A stretch of DNA of 64,000 nucleotides from Mantis religiosa (GCA_030765055.1 JAUKNK010000331.1:372001-436000), one strand, 5' to 3'; positions 20,541 through 32,652 are shown, counted from the stretch's first letter. Notes: a model not told the origin generated them from the sequence alone. Made by a program: numbers and translations.

Positions 20541-21145
20541 CCTTTGGTTTGCGCGAAACCCATCCGGCGGCTGGGAACAGCTTCGCATTGTCTTTTTCTT
20601 TACATCCCGTTTTTAATTTCTTCACGTATATAATGGAGAAGGTATAGCATTCCACTCATAAATTCAATATCAAAATGTTACCGAAAACACTGGTTTTGGG
20701 GTATAATGAATTATAAAAACATTTTGAAACCCGTCTTTCACCATTTTTGGTTCAATTTTTTTTGTCAATAGGTATATGTCTTTCCACCATAAATAACTTT
20801 AAATTATTTCTTATCTTTACTAACATTTAACTCACCTTGCTTGCAAAAAATACTTAAGTCTTAATATTCTTATGACAGCTTATTCACATTTCTATGTATT
20901 TCTGTACTGACTAGTGATCAGTGTTAATTACAACGTACTAAACGTATCTAGAGTTTGTTGTTCTGATGCTCCTGGAATACGTAATAATATACAGCATAAA
21001 GTGACTGTACAACAAAAGCACAATTAAGTAGTTTGTAACTAAAATATATACATTAAATTAGTTTAAATTTCACACTAATACACTAATGCTGAAAATTTTC
21101 ACTTTATGTTTTAGCGAGTGCAGTTAATTTGAATCTTCAGAAGTA
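20541..21145. other. AT-rich spacer, nothing recognised
   Basis: No frame, tRNA-like sequence or repeat with another copy in the window was seen. Confidence 0.45.
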
Positions 21146-21590
21146 TGACCAATAGGGGCTCTCGCATCCGAGATACACCATTTGTGGCGACTTAGTATCG
21201 TAAGTACTCGTAAATATACGAGTCAAATGGAGAATTTAATGTCATGACGGTAAGCTGGCCATAGTAGCTCAATGGGTTAGAGCGACTGGACGGAAACCAG
21301 GCGATCCATGGTTCAAATCCCGGCCATGGCATTGACTTTTTCATGCATATATATGCCAATGTGAAGAAATGATTAATTTCCATCAATTAACTAAAATAAT
21401 AACGAGTTAAATTATGAAGCCTGGGACTCAAGTACTTACGATAGTAAGTCGCCACAAACGGTGTATCTCGAATGCGAGAGCCCCTAGTGGGTTACCGGGG
21501 AAATATATGAGTCAAGTGGAGAATTTAATGTCAGGACGACACGTTGACCATGGTAGCTCAATGGGTTAGAGCAACTGAAAGGAAACCAGG
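21146..21590 (+). repeat. Fold-back/tandem tRNA-like repeat S4, best copy
   Basis: A left arm (about 21146-21202) is the reverse complement of 21430-21485 over about 57 bp with three mismatches. Between the arms lies a tRNA-like segment. To the right the unit restarts: GAGTCAAATGGAG at 21220 recurs as GAGTCAAGTGGAG at 21509, a 289-bp head-to-tail period, with a second tRNA-like head truncated at 21590. Other S4 pieces occur at 5541-5784, 8721-8815, 42019-42121 and 55383-55490. Confidence 0.8.
21258..21331 (+). other. tRNA-like segment of S4
   Basis: A 74-nt cloverleaf-like segment has acceptor GCCATAG paired with CCATGGC, D-arm GCTC...GAGC, an anticodon-type stem ACTGG/CCAGG with loop ACGGAAA, and a T-loop TTCAAAT. 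The loop has C at the position usually U33, and the T-stem is mismatched, so a functional tRNA is unlikely. The anticodon would read GGA if the fold is right. Confidence 0.5.
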
Positions 21591-21771
21591 ATATTTCCAG
21601 GAAACTTGTATATGTGTAGTATTTGTTGCTTCACTGTAGCTAGCTTCATTTCCTACGTATTCTATTTGAAGTTTACAAGATTCACCTCGCTTCAGTTTTT
21701 TTCATTTATGTATGCTGTTCGTGTTATACTGCAAGTAAATTCTGTTTTCTAATGGCATTTTAATTAGAATT

Positions 21772-21985
21772 GGGACCTTACCTCGGGGAAGCACCAAATG
21801 TTCTCTCTGCGTCTTCCCATCGTGTGATTCCCATACCCGGAACAGCACGCCCTCTCTGATCTTCAACGAGTCCCATTGGACCCAGTACGACTTCTATGTG
21901 GCGCTCCATTGTGCGATGTCCTCACAGGTCAGTCTTATCCCTTCCTCCACTTCTCTCAAGAGTGGCTCCATTTTTTTCGAGTGGA
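21772..21985 (-). pseudogene. Gypsy copy 3, integrase-side fragment
   Basis: It matches 57147-57345 of copy 4 (integrase N-terminal side, with motifs such as the complement of CATACCCGGAACAGCACG). It is the continuation of the gypsy fragment that ends at 25294. The intervening 3.3 kb, including a Jockey LINE, is an insertion. Confidence 0.8.
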
Positions 21986-22639
21986 GGAAAAATGTCTTTA
22001 CGCACTAACTCTGGGATTGGAGTGTTAGACTCCTCTGGGGGATTCGAACCACCAGCCCTACCCACTAAAAACCTCCACCGGTGAGTATTCGGGAGAGGAT
22101 GTGCAGCAGTACCGCAATTGTACCTGTGGATTCATGGTGAGGATCCAATGGTCAGGCGGTGGCCTGGACTAGGAGAGAAGGCGCCAGGGCATGAGCATGA
22201 CCGAGGCCCTGCTCGTGCCCTTGGAATTTAAGGTGTGGTAGTGTCTGGAAATTCGCTGTCTCCAGCTGGAGACTTGGTCCTAAGAAAGATTATGTGCTAT
22301 CGCAGTCCGGAAAGAGAGGACGAAGTCATTAGTGCTTGGACTATGTTACTCAGGGCCGTACGTGCGAGCCCTACGTCATATTTAGTAATTAGTGTATTGA
22401 AGTAAGTGTAATTAATGTCTACGCTTGCATTGCAGGCTGTGAGTCGTATTAATACTTAGGATTGTAGATCAATCCCTGTCCTACATTCTGTAATTAGTGT
22501 ATTTATTAGGTATTTAAGTGTGAGCTCATTTGCCGTGTAACATTGGCTTGTCTAAACTGTACGTTTGGGGGCGCCCTACCCCAGGACTGCCCCGCTAGAT
22601 AGCAGGGACTTCAAGGGCCACTCGTCAGATGGATAGAGG
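21986..22639. other. Inserted sequence left of the Jockey LINE; possible SINE head
   Basis: A B-box-like element (complement of GGGGGATTCGAACC, about 22041-22054) suggests a minus-strand tRNA-derived SINE near 21985-22085. The rest, GC-richer than its surroundings, may be the 3' UTR of the minus-strand Jockey element. No frame was seen. Confidence 0.4.
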
Positions 22640-25280
22640 CCCATAGCCATGGCTGGATTTTAAGGTGGTACTAAGGTGTTTAGGAAGTCTTCTATATCAA
22701 TTTCTGGTTCCCCCAGGCCAAGTGTTCTGTCAAAAAGTGACAGTGGTCTTCTATGTGTGTCATGTTGCGTGTTGTATGTGCCAAGATCTCGTATGAGTGG
22801 GTTTGGGTTTTTACCCTTTTTGTCGTAAAGGTTGAAGCTTAGTAATTTCATAAATTGTTCGATGGTGTGTATTTTTAATTCTTCGTGTAGCTGAAACGCC
22901 GGAGTAACCGGGGGCAGCTTCGCGATTATTCTTAGAATTCTGTTTCGTAGCGTCTGAAGTCGGTTTATGTGTGTTTTGGCAGCGCATCCCCAGACGGGGG
23001 CTGTGTATGTAATAATTGGTTGAATTAATGTTTTATAGAGTGTAAGACGCATGTTAAGTTTCAATTGACTATTTAAGTTAATCGTGGGGTAGGGTCTATT
23101 CAATTGTCCGTTTGCCTTTGCTCTGACATTAATGTGTCTTTTACATGTCAGGCCTTGGTCCATTGTGACACCTCAGTAGGTAACTTTGTCTGTCCATTGG
23201 ATTCTTTCGCCACAGTATGTCAGGGGTGGTTGCGCATGTCTAGGGTATCTATGCTGTAATCTCTTCGTGAAGATTATGGATTGACATTTATTGGAGTTTA
23301 TCTTGATACGCCAGTTTTTGAACCAGGGTTCTAGGTCGTAAAGAGCGTCCTGCAATCTTAAATGTATAATTCGAGGTTGTGTGGACTGAGTCACTAGCGC
23401 TGTGTCATCCACGTAAATGTATTTTTCCGTGCATGTGAGCTCTGGCATGTCATTTACGTATATATTGAATAATGCAGGTCCGAGTAAACTCCCTTGGGGG
23501 ACTCCAGCCCTAATGAGCCTGCGGGAGGAGGATGTTTCCTCCACTGTTACTCGGAATTCCCAAGCGCTCAGATACTCCCCAATTAGGGTAATCGCGGTGT
23601 CAGTGAAGTTGTACGATATTAGTTTATGGACGAGTCCTACGTGCCAGACTTTATCGAAGGCGCGTTCAATATCCAAAAATAGGGCACCTGTCGATCTGTT
23701 AGTGTCATATCCTTTAGAGATTTGCTCTGTTAGGCGTAAAAGCTGCTGAGTTGTCGAGTGATGAGCTCTAAAACCAAATTGTTCAGATATTAGTAAGTTA
23801 TTCATGATTATGTGTGTATTCAACCTTTTAGAATGATTTTTTCTAGAACCTTACCAAGTGTGTTTAGTAGGCTAATGGACCTGTAGTTGATAGCCAAAGC
23901 GAGGTTTTTGTTCGGCTTTGGAATCATTACTATGTTTGCTAGTTTCCATTGAGGCGGAAATCTGCCCTTTTCTAACGTGTAGCTGTATATACTCGATAGG
24001 AGTTTCAGGGCTCCTCGTGGGAGATTTTTGAGAACTAAGTTAGGTATTTTATCTGTCCCGGGGCCCTTTTGTTTCGCAGGTGCTTAATAATCCATCCGAT
24101 TTCACCTGGATTCGTTTTTCGCATTACATTGTGTGTGGTGTAAATTGCATTGTTAATTTCGTCTTCAATTGATTGGATAATTGGTTTTCTTGTCCCTCCA
24201 CGGGGTTTGGCGTGAAGGTGCTCTATAATGTTTGCAAAGGCATCTGCTTTTGCCTGGGGTGTTTCAGCGATCGCATTGTTGTCCATGAGTGGAGGTATGT
24301 TAGTTTTTGTTCTAGTCAGACATTTAGCTATCCGCCAAACCGAGTTTGAGTTGGGGTTTAACCTATCAAGGTTTTGGTTCCATTCGTTTCTTATAAATTC
24401 TCTAGTTGTTGCGGTTATTTCTGCCCTGGCTTGTAAATAGTCCTGCTGGTGAATAGCGTTTCGAGTTCTTTGCCATTTCCGTCTTAGGCGGTTTCGGCGT
24501 TGGTGTAATATTTTAATGTCGATAGGATATTGGGAGTTTTCCGTTCGTTTATATCTAAGTGGAACGCACATAGTGGTCGCTACTTTGATCGCTAGTTCTA
24601 ATTTATGTATTGCTTCATCCTGTTTTTCGTTTGTATTTATATCTATTTCCAGAATTTATTTTTCTACTACAGTTTGGAATTCTTCCCAGTTCACTAAGTT
24701 ATAGTTTAGGGTTAGGGACTTCTTGTTTGAATCTTAGTGGGAGTGAGACCTCTATGAGCACCGGTAGGTGGTCTGAGGTGGGGTCGTTAATTACCCTGCT
24801 TTCAACGTTGTATGGGACATTTTTGAGAATAGCTAAATCTAGTATGTCTGGAGCGTGATTGTTAATGTGTGGAATGTGAGTGGGCTCTTCTGGCCCCGCA
24901 ATAAGGTAATTAGTGGTGTTTATGAAGTGAAGAAGTATGGTTCCTTGTGGGTTGGGGTTTGTGCTGTTCCAGGTATTATGCTTACAGTTATAATCCCCCG
25001 CCGCAATTACTTTTGGGCCTAATTGCATGATTTTTTGGACATCATTGGTATCTATGTCTCCAGGTGGATTGTAAATCGCTATTAGGATAATTTCTGAATT
25101 GAAAGTGTTTACTTTAACCGCAGTTGCTTCTAATCGATTTAATTGTGGAATGTACACTTGGTGGTGACTTAAACTTTTTTGGATAACTACGGCTGTTCCT
25201 CCACCCCTTCTGTTACTGTCTGATCTATATATCGTGTAGTTTGGTATCGAAAATCTATCTATGCTGCCTAGATGGGTTTC
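22640..25280 (-). pseudogene. Jockey-clade LINE, ORF2 remnant (endonuclease and reverse transcriptase)
   Basis: In transcription order: an APE-type endonuclease (25157-24699) with IAAGDYNCKHNTWNS and SDHLPVLIEV; a linker (24571-24035); a reverse transcriptase (23823-23173) with SEQFGFRAHHST, FLDIERAFDKVWH, GVPQGSLLGP and an intact YVDD box at residues 137-140; and a C-terminal domain (23163-22660) with PIITYTAPVWGCAAKTH. The RT and C-terminal parts share one frame, broken only by a stop at 23173-23175. The other joints are frameshifts. ORF1 is absent. The element sits inside gypsy copy 3. Confidence 0.88.
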
Positions 25281-25293
25281 ATTAAGTAACGCA

Positions 25294-27840
25294 AATCGGC
25301 GTCCACCAGCTGCTCCCTCCTCAGGCCTGCGCTATCCTAGCCATCCGCAGGCACCGCCGTCACTACTCGGACTGCTGCGACACACTTCTTCTCTTCCACT
25401 CTTGTGCATTGGCCACACTCCTCTGGACAGAGTCTCTGGGACATGGCGTCTGCATTGCCGTGGCTCTTCCCTCTACGATGTTCAGAGGTGAAGTCGTACT
25501 CTTGCAGCCTCTGAACCCAACGTGCTCCTTCCAGGTTTCTAAAGCTTAGTAGCCAGGTTAGGGCGGAATCCTCTGGCCTCAGGTGGAATGGCAGACCATA
25601 CAGGTACTTATGGAAGTGCTACAATGTCTTTACTACCGCCAGTAACTCTCGTCGGGTGACACAGTTGTTCTTCTCTGCCTTGAATAGCGTCTTGCGGTAG
25701 TAAGCTATCACTCGCTCATGGCCGTCCTGGATTTGCGATAGGATGCCACCAATGCAATGGTCACTGGCGTCAGTGTCCACAATGAAAGCGCCGCCTGTTT
25801 GTGGAAATCCCAGAATAGGAGCACCGCACAGTGCCTTCCTCTTCTTCAGGAGCGGGAAAGCGCCTTTGGCGTCCTCCGCCCACACATAAGGTCAGTGTTC
25901 CTCTATCAGGCGGACTGAGGGGCTTCGCGATGTTGGAGAACCACTTTATGAAGCGACGATAATAACTGCACAGCCCCAGAAAACTGCGCAACTCTCGCTT
26001 ATCATTTGGCCGAGGCCAATCTCTCACGGCCTGTGTCTTCGCAGGGTCTGTGGCCCCTCCGGTTAGTGAGATTATGTGTCCCAAGCAGTTGGCTTCCTTG
26101 CGGAAGAGCTGGCACTTCTTTGCGTTCAGCTTCAAGTTGGTCGGCCACGCCATGGCTCAGTGGTTAGACCGCTTGGCTCTCACCTAGGTGGCCCAGGTTC
26201 GTTACCAGGCGACCGCAAAGTGAGATTTGTGGTGGACAACACGGCGCTGGGGGTTTTCTCCGGGATCTCCGGTTTCCCCCGCAATCTCATTCCAAAGGTG
26301 CTCCATCTTCACCTTATGTTTCATCAGTGTCATCTCCTGCGGTGCCGTATGTAGTAAAAGCGGGCGTTAAACACTACATATTTTTTCAAGTTGGTCACCT
26401 GCAGTCTCTGTAGCACCTTGTTCAGATTCTCAAGATAGTCTTCGAAAGTATTGCCGACGATGATGATAATGACGTCCAGGTAAAGCAGGCAGGCGTCATA
26501 AGTCAGTGCTCTAATCACTGACTCCATTAGGCGTTGGAAGGTAGCTGGTGCTTTGCAGAGGCCAAAGGGCATAACTTTGAACTGCCAGAATCCTTGGCCT
26601 GTCGAGAATGCGGTCTGCTCCTTGTCTCTCGGGTCTAGAGCTACCTGCCAGTAGCCCGACTTCAGGTCCAGGGTCGAGAACCACTGGGCACCAGCTAGCG
26701 TGTCCACGGGTGTCGTAAATCAGAGAAAAGGGGAAACAATCCTTCCGGGTGACAGCGTTCAGCTTCCTGTTGTCCACGCAGAAGCGTAGCTCACCGTTCT
26801 TCTTTGTCACCAAGACTACACCAAGGGCTGTCAGACTCTTCAATCACTCCCCTGGATCTTATGTCCTCCAGCATGTCTCATACCATCCCTTGTTTCGCCA
26901 GCGGAACGCGTCTAGGTGGTTCATGAATAGGCCGGGGGTCTCCGGTGTTGATGCGGTGAACAACTTTGTCCGTGCGGCCGTAGTCACTGTTATCTTGGCT
27001 GAAGACTCGCTGGTATGGTCTCAGCAGTTGTCAAACTTTGTCCAGCTGTTGTGCTCAGGTTGTGGGCCGCCTTTTCCAGTAGAACTCCAGGCGGGGCCCC
27101 AGGTGTTGCGTCAGTACCGGCTCCTCGGTATTGTCGATTGCTGTCAGGCTGACCACGGGCTCGCCCGTCCCCAACTCCGTCCCAGCCTGAATGTCGTTAT
27201 CGGTGTCCGTCAGGTTGCCCAGCCTCACTGGCACATCTTGGCACGGCAATAATGTTCTGGCTATACATAGCCCGTGTACAGGCGTCTTCTGGTCCAGCAT
27301 CATATTCTTGGTTCGCTGGCCTTCCAGTGGCGCAGTCACCACCACCTCGCTTCTCGTGGGGACAACCACGTCTTCCTTCTAGATGACCCTGCAGATCCGT
27401 AGGTGCTCTTCGGGTTGCCGGAGTATCACCTATTCTCCGTTAAGCCACAGGACCTTCCTGCCGACGTCAACCGTCGTCTCGTGGCTTCTGAGGTCTTCCA
27501 GTCCCAGTATCACCTCCTCAGCCACCTTCGCGATGAACACCCACAGACGCGCGGCACTCTGTCCCAAGGTCAGCTTCGGCAGAGCTTCCTTCTCCACAGG
27601 GAAGGTCTCGCTCGATGCCGCCATCAGCTGGTATTGTCGGCTTGGTTTCGTGGACGGCAAACCCTTGGCTATGTCAGGTCTGATGTCGGTCACAGCTGCC
27701 CCGGTGTCACGCGGCACAGCTTCCCTCTCAACCAACCGTCCGCGATGAGGCTCTCATCCATCCGTCGGCTGACGGAACGCAGTGTCATTCGAGGGGATGC
27801 CGCCGACGTACCCTTTGCGCCTATATAACCGCCCTAAGGC
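25294..27840 (-). pseudogene. Gypsy copy 3, protease-RT-RNase H remnant
   Basis: In transcription order: protease (27735-27430; RDTGAAVTDIRPDIAKG), a linker, and reverse transcriptase from 26840 with KKNGELRFCVDNRKLNAVT and FSTLDLKSGYWQVALDP. Then come YLDVIIIIVG where YLDD is expected, RNase H start ILGFPQTGGAFIVDTDASDH (25885-25619), and the linker to 25294. A SINE splits the RT at 26143-26384. There are frameshifts near 26710 and 25900. Gag and LTRs are missing, and the 3' continuation is at 21772-21985. Confidence 0.85.
26143..26384 (+). mobile_element. SINE family S2, inserted in gypsy copy 3
   Basis: The head CCATGGCTCAGTGGTTAGAC contains the A box, GGTTCGTTACC is the B box, and the body is GTGAGATTTGTGGTGGACAA, ending in a T-run. 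A perfect 12-bp target duplication, TTCAAGTTGGTC, flanks it (26131-26142 and 26385-26396). The host RT reads VTNLKLNAKKC across the empty site. Confidence 0.92.
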
Positions 27841-28039
27841 GTTGGCTGTGGCCTTGTGCTTCTCCTGACTGATTTTTTAGACTTGCTGCTTCTGGCGTTT
27901 TCTAGGAGGTTGTCGCTCGCACGTTGTTGCTGCTGCTCTCTCCTGTGACATGGCAGACACAGCATCATCTCCAGCGAGCACCCCAGCAAGGCCAAAGTAG
28001 CCCTTTTAGGGTTTGGCTCTTGCCTACCAGCGCTCATAG

Positions 28040-29616
28040 TCGTGAATTTGCCGATCCCTTCATCAGATTCACCATTAATTGATGGAGGAAGAGTAGCTTC
28101 GTCTGCTATAGAGAAGGCTGAAATTATGGCGGAACACTTAGCCTCCACCTTCCACCCGGCAGAGTCCATTGATGATGACCTGTCTGAAGAAATATCAGCT
28201 TCAGTACGCTGATATCTTAGTGTTCCTCACGAGGTCCTCTGTTGAGGTTCAAAACATTATAAACTCCGTTCGTCCCTACAAAGCTGCTGGAGTTGATAAA
28301 CTCCCTTATGCAGCCTTCAAAGCACTACCATAATCTTGGATTCATCTACTAGTGCACCACTTCAACAGTTTGCTGTTACTGGCCTACTTCCCGACGGCAT
28401 GGAAACATGCAAGGATCATTACCCTACCTAAGCCAGGGAAAAACCCAAGAGATCTAAACAGTCATAGGCCTATTAGTCTCCTTTCGTCTATCAGCAAGCT
28501 GTTTGAGATGGTGGTACAGCAGCGTCTCCAATGCATTCTGGATGAACATCAGGTGCTACGTCCTGAGCAGTTTGGATTTCGGAGAAAACACTCTACTACT
28601 CACCAGCTCCTTCGTCTAGTGGATGAAGTGATTAAAGGCTTTAACAATCGGCACTTTATTGCAGCGCTCTTTCTTGACATCTCCCGAGCCTTCGACTCTG
28701 GCACGAAGGCCTCCTACATTGCCTCATCCAATATAATATCCCATCTTACCTTGTACACCTCATACACCATTATCTACAAAACCGATCCTTTGTTGTCATG
28801 AAGGACGACATCCTGTCACAGCCATATGCCATAAATGCCGGTGTACCACAAGGTAGTGTCCTTGGGCCCCTGCTTTTTCTGGCGTACATAAATACCCTTC
28901 CAACCCTAAGAGGCTGCAACCTGTACCTGTTCGCAGATGATACCGCTATAACAACAGCGTCCAAACGACATGAAATTGCTGTACAAAGAGTACAAACCTT
29001 CGCCAACATGTTGTACGTCTGGTTTGCGACATGGCAGTTAAAGCTAAATGCCACAAAATCCCAGGCAATGACTTTCACAAGACGAGAGCTGCAGGATGTA
29101 CCCAAACTAAAGATAGGTGGTACAGAAATACCATGGTCAAATCAGGCAACATACTTAGCAGTGCTCCTAGACATGCGCCTCACATGGAAGGACCATATAG
29201 CAGCGGTAGCTAACAAGGTTAGTAAAAGGATGGCCATGTTATATCCATTATATAACCGAAAGTCGCCAATGGCTCTCCGCAACAAGCTTCTGCTCTACAA
29301 GCAGGTATTGAGGCCGGTAATTACATACGCCTGCCAAGTCTGGGGTGCAGCAGCCAAAACCTACCTCTCCAAACTCCAAGTCCTCCAAAATCGCTTCCTT
29401 CGGACTGCAGTTGCAGCCAAATGGTACATCCCAAATCATAATATCCATTTAGACCTGTACTTTCCAAAACTTTTCAATTACATCCTACAACTTTCCCACT
29501 CTTTCTATTCAAAATTACCAACCAGTTTCAACAGCCTCATCCGAGGACTTGGAGAGAATGACCTAGACCCTGGAGAGTCATATAAGAGGCCAAAACTTGT
29601 CCTAGGACCTCCTTAA
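28040..29616 (+). pseudogene. Jockey-clade LINE, reverse transcriptase remnant (plus strand)
   Basis: The upstream part (28080-28350) encodes IEKAEIMAEHLASTFHPAES and carries in-frame stops. The RT starts near 28352 with TAWKHARIITLPKPGKNPRD, HRPISLLSSISKLFE, EQFGFRRKHSTTHQLL and FLDISRAFDS. A frameshift follows at about 28697. The next frame continues WHEGLLHCLIQYNIPSYLV into GVPQGSVLGP and an intact FADD box, then the C-terminal VITYACQVWGAAAKTYLSK, ending at the TAA at 29614-29616. Endonuclease and ORF1 are missing. It abuts gypsy copy 3 on its left. Confidence 0.88.
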
Positions 29617-29718
29617 TTCCCAACCATATCTTCAAAATTATTCAATCCCTGACTGTATATCCACCATCAACCCACCATCATTCTTAAAAACCCTTTTAAT
29701 GCCAGTAAGGGACATAGT

Positions 29719-30207
29719 CCCGGTATGCCACTAGTCGAAGGACCCTCCTTTGCGGAGGAGGATTCCCTTCAACGACACCTCTGTGCTGTGTGTGCTCTCT
29801 CCTGGAGATTATGCGAATTGCCGGGAGCTTGCCGAAGGTCCCTCCCGAAGGTGGCAATTCGCTGACTCCGAAGTTCTGGATGCGCTGGCAACTCTCAAAG
29901 GCGATGTTTACTCTTCGGCATCTCGAAGCGGAATCTAACTCTCCTAACTCTCCTCCAGCCCAACGCATGGCTTATATAGGCACCATTTGGGGAAACCAGA
30001 AGCTTCCGGGCTAGATGAAACATCATGTTTTTTCCAGACGTCAGGGGTAGGGGGAAAGAGACTGTCCAGTGTCTTGTGGTAGTTTCCTCCACCCCCTCAG
30101 CGAGCGCCAACCAGTCACAAGGGTAGGCGTAGGCTGAACGCTTTCTGTCTCCAACCCTACCTGCCAGTTGGTTTCGTGCCTTCCGATAATCGGGTGACAA
30201 TACCGGG
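29719..30207 (-). repeat. LTR-like block related to gypsy LTRs
   Basis: On the minus strand it begins TGTCACCCGATTATCGGAA at 30199, nearly the same as the start of the copy 4 LTR (TGTCACCCAATTATCGGAA). It carries a TATA box (29972-29979). The expected LTR end CACAAAGTCA is not found at the left side. Inverted octamers CCCGGTAT (29719-29726) and ATACCGGG (30200-30207) bracket the block. A solo LTR of a related subfamily is the likeliest reading. Confidence 0.5.
29972..29979 (-). promoter_or_regulatory. TATA box in the LTR-like block
   Basis: TATATAAG on the minus strand lies within CCTATATAAGCCATGCG, the same position type as CCTATAAAAAGG in the copy 4 LTR. Confidence 0.4.
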
Positions 30208-32485
30208 AAAGCACTTCAGAACGACGGAATATAACTACCTACTTTATTACGGGACAGTTACATAAATTTTATAATTTCCTCCAATTTCTGGCAGATCTAC
30301 ATTTGCTGTACAAATAAAACTCCTCAAATATAGCCTAACTTCGCTCTCATTTGTGTCTCCCCATCGCTATCTCGTTCACTCACCTGAGAAAGCTTTGTAT
30401 ATTTATTTGTTTCCGATACAATAAAATGCAAAAGTTGCTGTGTATAAAATGACTAAAGTATTCAATTTCTGCACATCCTACTTTTACTTGTGACGGATAT
30501 CTAAAGGGAATGTAAACGTTTCAATTTCTGTAAAAGAGCTGACATACCCATTTAAGGAGTTTTGTTTTGCAGAACTTATGTGACTGCTAACATTGTGTTA
30601 ACTCACTGTTCCATATCACAGTCTTGCGATGAGCGAGCCAACCAAAATACTTCGGAGTTGTCACTTTCGTTCGTAATTCTTCCTAAATAGCTATTTGAGA
30701 AGCTTGGTATTAAAGTTGGATAACTCCATTTCTGTCGAGTCTGAGATGTTTGGTGATTCTTATGCCATCTTTTATGTTTAATTCAATTATGGAGCTATTT
30801 TGCTTGAAAACTGGACAGAAATGTGTAGTTTAAAATTGCATTTATTTATCCATGTTAGAATCAAAATTTGGACAACTGTGCTATAGTTTAGTATCTTGTA
30901 AGACAACTCCCCCATTAGCAAATAAGAAGTTGGCATTCATCTTATCTGTTCCCAACATACATTATGGCTGATTGTTTATATTAGCCTGTAGTCTATGGAC
31001 TGTGTAATAAGTGTTTTGTGTATATGACCTCCTAAGTTTAATATTAGCAAGAACATGGAAGTTTAAGTGGAAGAAATTGCTGCAAAAGAATCAAGGAAGC
31101 GAAAAAACTGACAATAAAGTGGACAGTGCCAAATGAAAAATAGCTTTCTTTGGGTTAAGAAAAGACAACTCCGTAAGTTGGCTTCAAAAACGACCAACTC
31201 CACTATTTAAACTATATTCATGGCTTGAATATTTAAATTTATAAATGAACAAATAGAGATGTTCATAAGGTCTATAAGACCGATGTACAAATATTCAGCA
31301 TTATACTGGCAATAGTATTGTGGTTATAGTTTTTCGGCTCTCCTGTAAATAAAGCAAAAGTAAAGCTGTGCAACTTTGATACCAAGCTCGTCATTAGTAT
31401 TCCTTGTCTGTTTACACCTGGAGGCCCTAATTGACTTTTCAGGGCCATAGTTACAGTATTACTGCCTAATTTTTAGTCTTCTCATAACGAACTGATGGTA
31501 GTGCTTCTGAGGTTGTCCACACATGGAAATAAGCGATGACCTTCAAAGAAGTTAAAAAGCATGCCAAGAGGGCATCCGAAGACAGTCCAGCTTTACTGCA
31601 CTACACTACGATGTGTGTGTTAAAGGGTTAAGAGTAAAAAATGGTTCCTAGAAAAACAGACAAAAATGTTCATATAAGAGGAGAAAAGCCAAAATAAGCA
31701 CCTAAAGAGAATTATTCCCAGTGTCGAAATGAGAGTTATTTGTTCAATGTTATAAGATTGCGAAAAGTAAAATGCTTATTTTGTTGTCATTACCTTACTG
31801 CTGCATAATACCTTCGGTATTATTCTTAGATATAGTTTTACTTGACTTATTAAAGCAGCCGGGTTCTATGTCCTTAACACTGAAACCTAAACGTTTAGTG
31901 ATACATTATAGTTTTAGCTGAATAGCCTTGTACCTCTAATGAGAGACAGAATGTTACAAACTAAATTAAATTTAGGAAGATCATATTCTGGGTTTATTAA
32001 GCCCAGTAAAACAAATATTTTCCTAAGTTTGGCTCAGAACCTCAGGATTCCCCATTATGCCCATGGGGAGTTAGATGTCGTATGCTGATAATTTTTCCCT
32101 GCTTTTTAAAATACTTAGCGCAAGTATTTGCTTAAAGATAATGCAACTGATACAAATATAACTGTTTAAGAAAGTTGTAACCTATTTTCCAATTTCGTTT
32201 AAAAGGAACCTGAATCTTACGTTCCAAAATCTTCTATCCTTCCATTAACCGAAAGTATAAATCGATATGTTAATATTTCCAAATTTCCTAAATATTTCCA
32301 TAGTAATGCTCAGGAGTCTATAAAATCCTGTATAGCATAGGATTTTCTCCTAAGTGTTTATTTGTAGGTTAATTATGAGTAGTTTTACGCTACCCTGGAG
32401 AGTGTAGTTACAGCAAAACTGGTTAGAGACTTTCTTATGTTTTAATGTACCAAATCTTCATCATGCTTCAACTAGATGATGATAC
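30208..32485. other. Unique AT-rich DNA without recognised genes
   Basis: No frame above noise was found. The motif ACAACTCC or a close variant recurs at about 30903, 31165 and 31190, without an interpretation. Confidence 0.4.
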
Positions 32486-32652
32486 GCCCACCTTGGTAAA
32501 GTAGATGATAGCATGTCTGCCTTATGTTCAGGAGGTCCGGAGTTCAAATGTCGGGTAATAAATTCTATGCACCCTAGGCTCATTTGAGCATCATTTCATC
32601 CATTGCATTCATGTCCGATATGACTTAATGTCAGAGGACCCAAATTAAAAAA
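32486..32652 (+). mobile_element. SINE family S1, internally shortened
   Basis: The head GATAGCATGTCTGCC with B-box-like GGAGTTCAAATGTC is joined to the tail CATTTGAGCATCATTTCATC and GTCCGATATGACTTAATGTC. The middle part (GGTGAGTTACCTGGATAAG) is deleted relative to 51341-51589. Confidence 0.8.

Noticed and set aside
20286..20655. Several overlapping frames with Cys-Val or His-Thr runs
   Set aside because: Artefacts of the (TG)37 microsatellite.
21258..21331. Functional tRNA gene
   Set aside because: Mismatched T-stem, C where U33 is expected, and the segment is embedded in a dispersed repeat.
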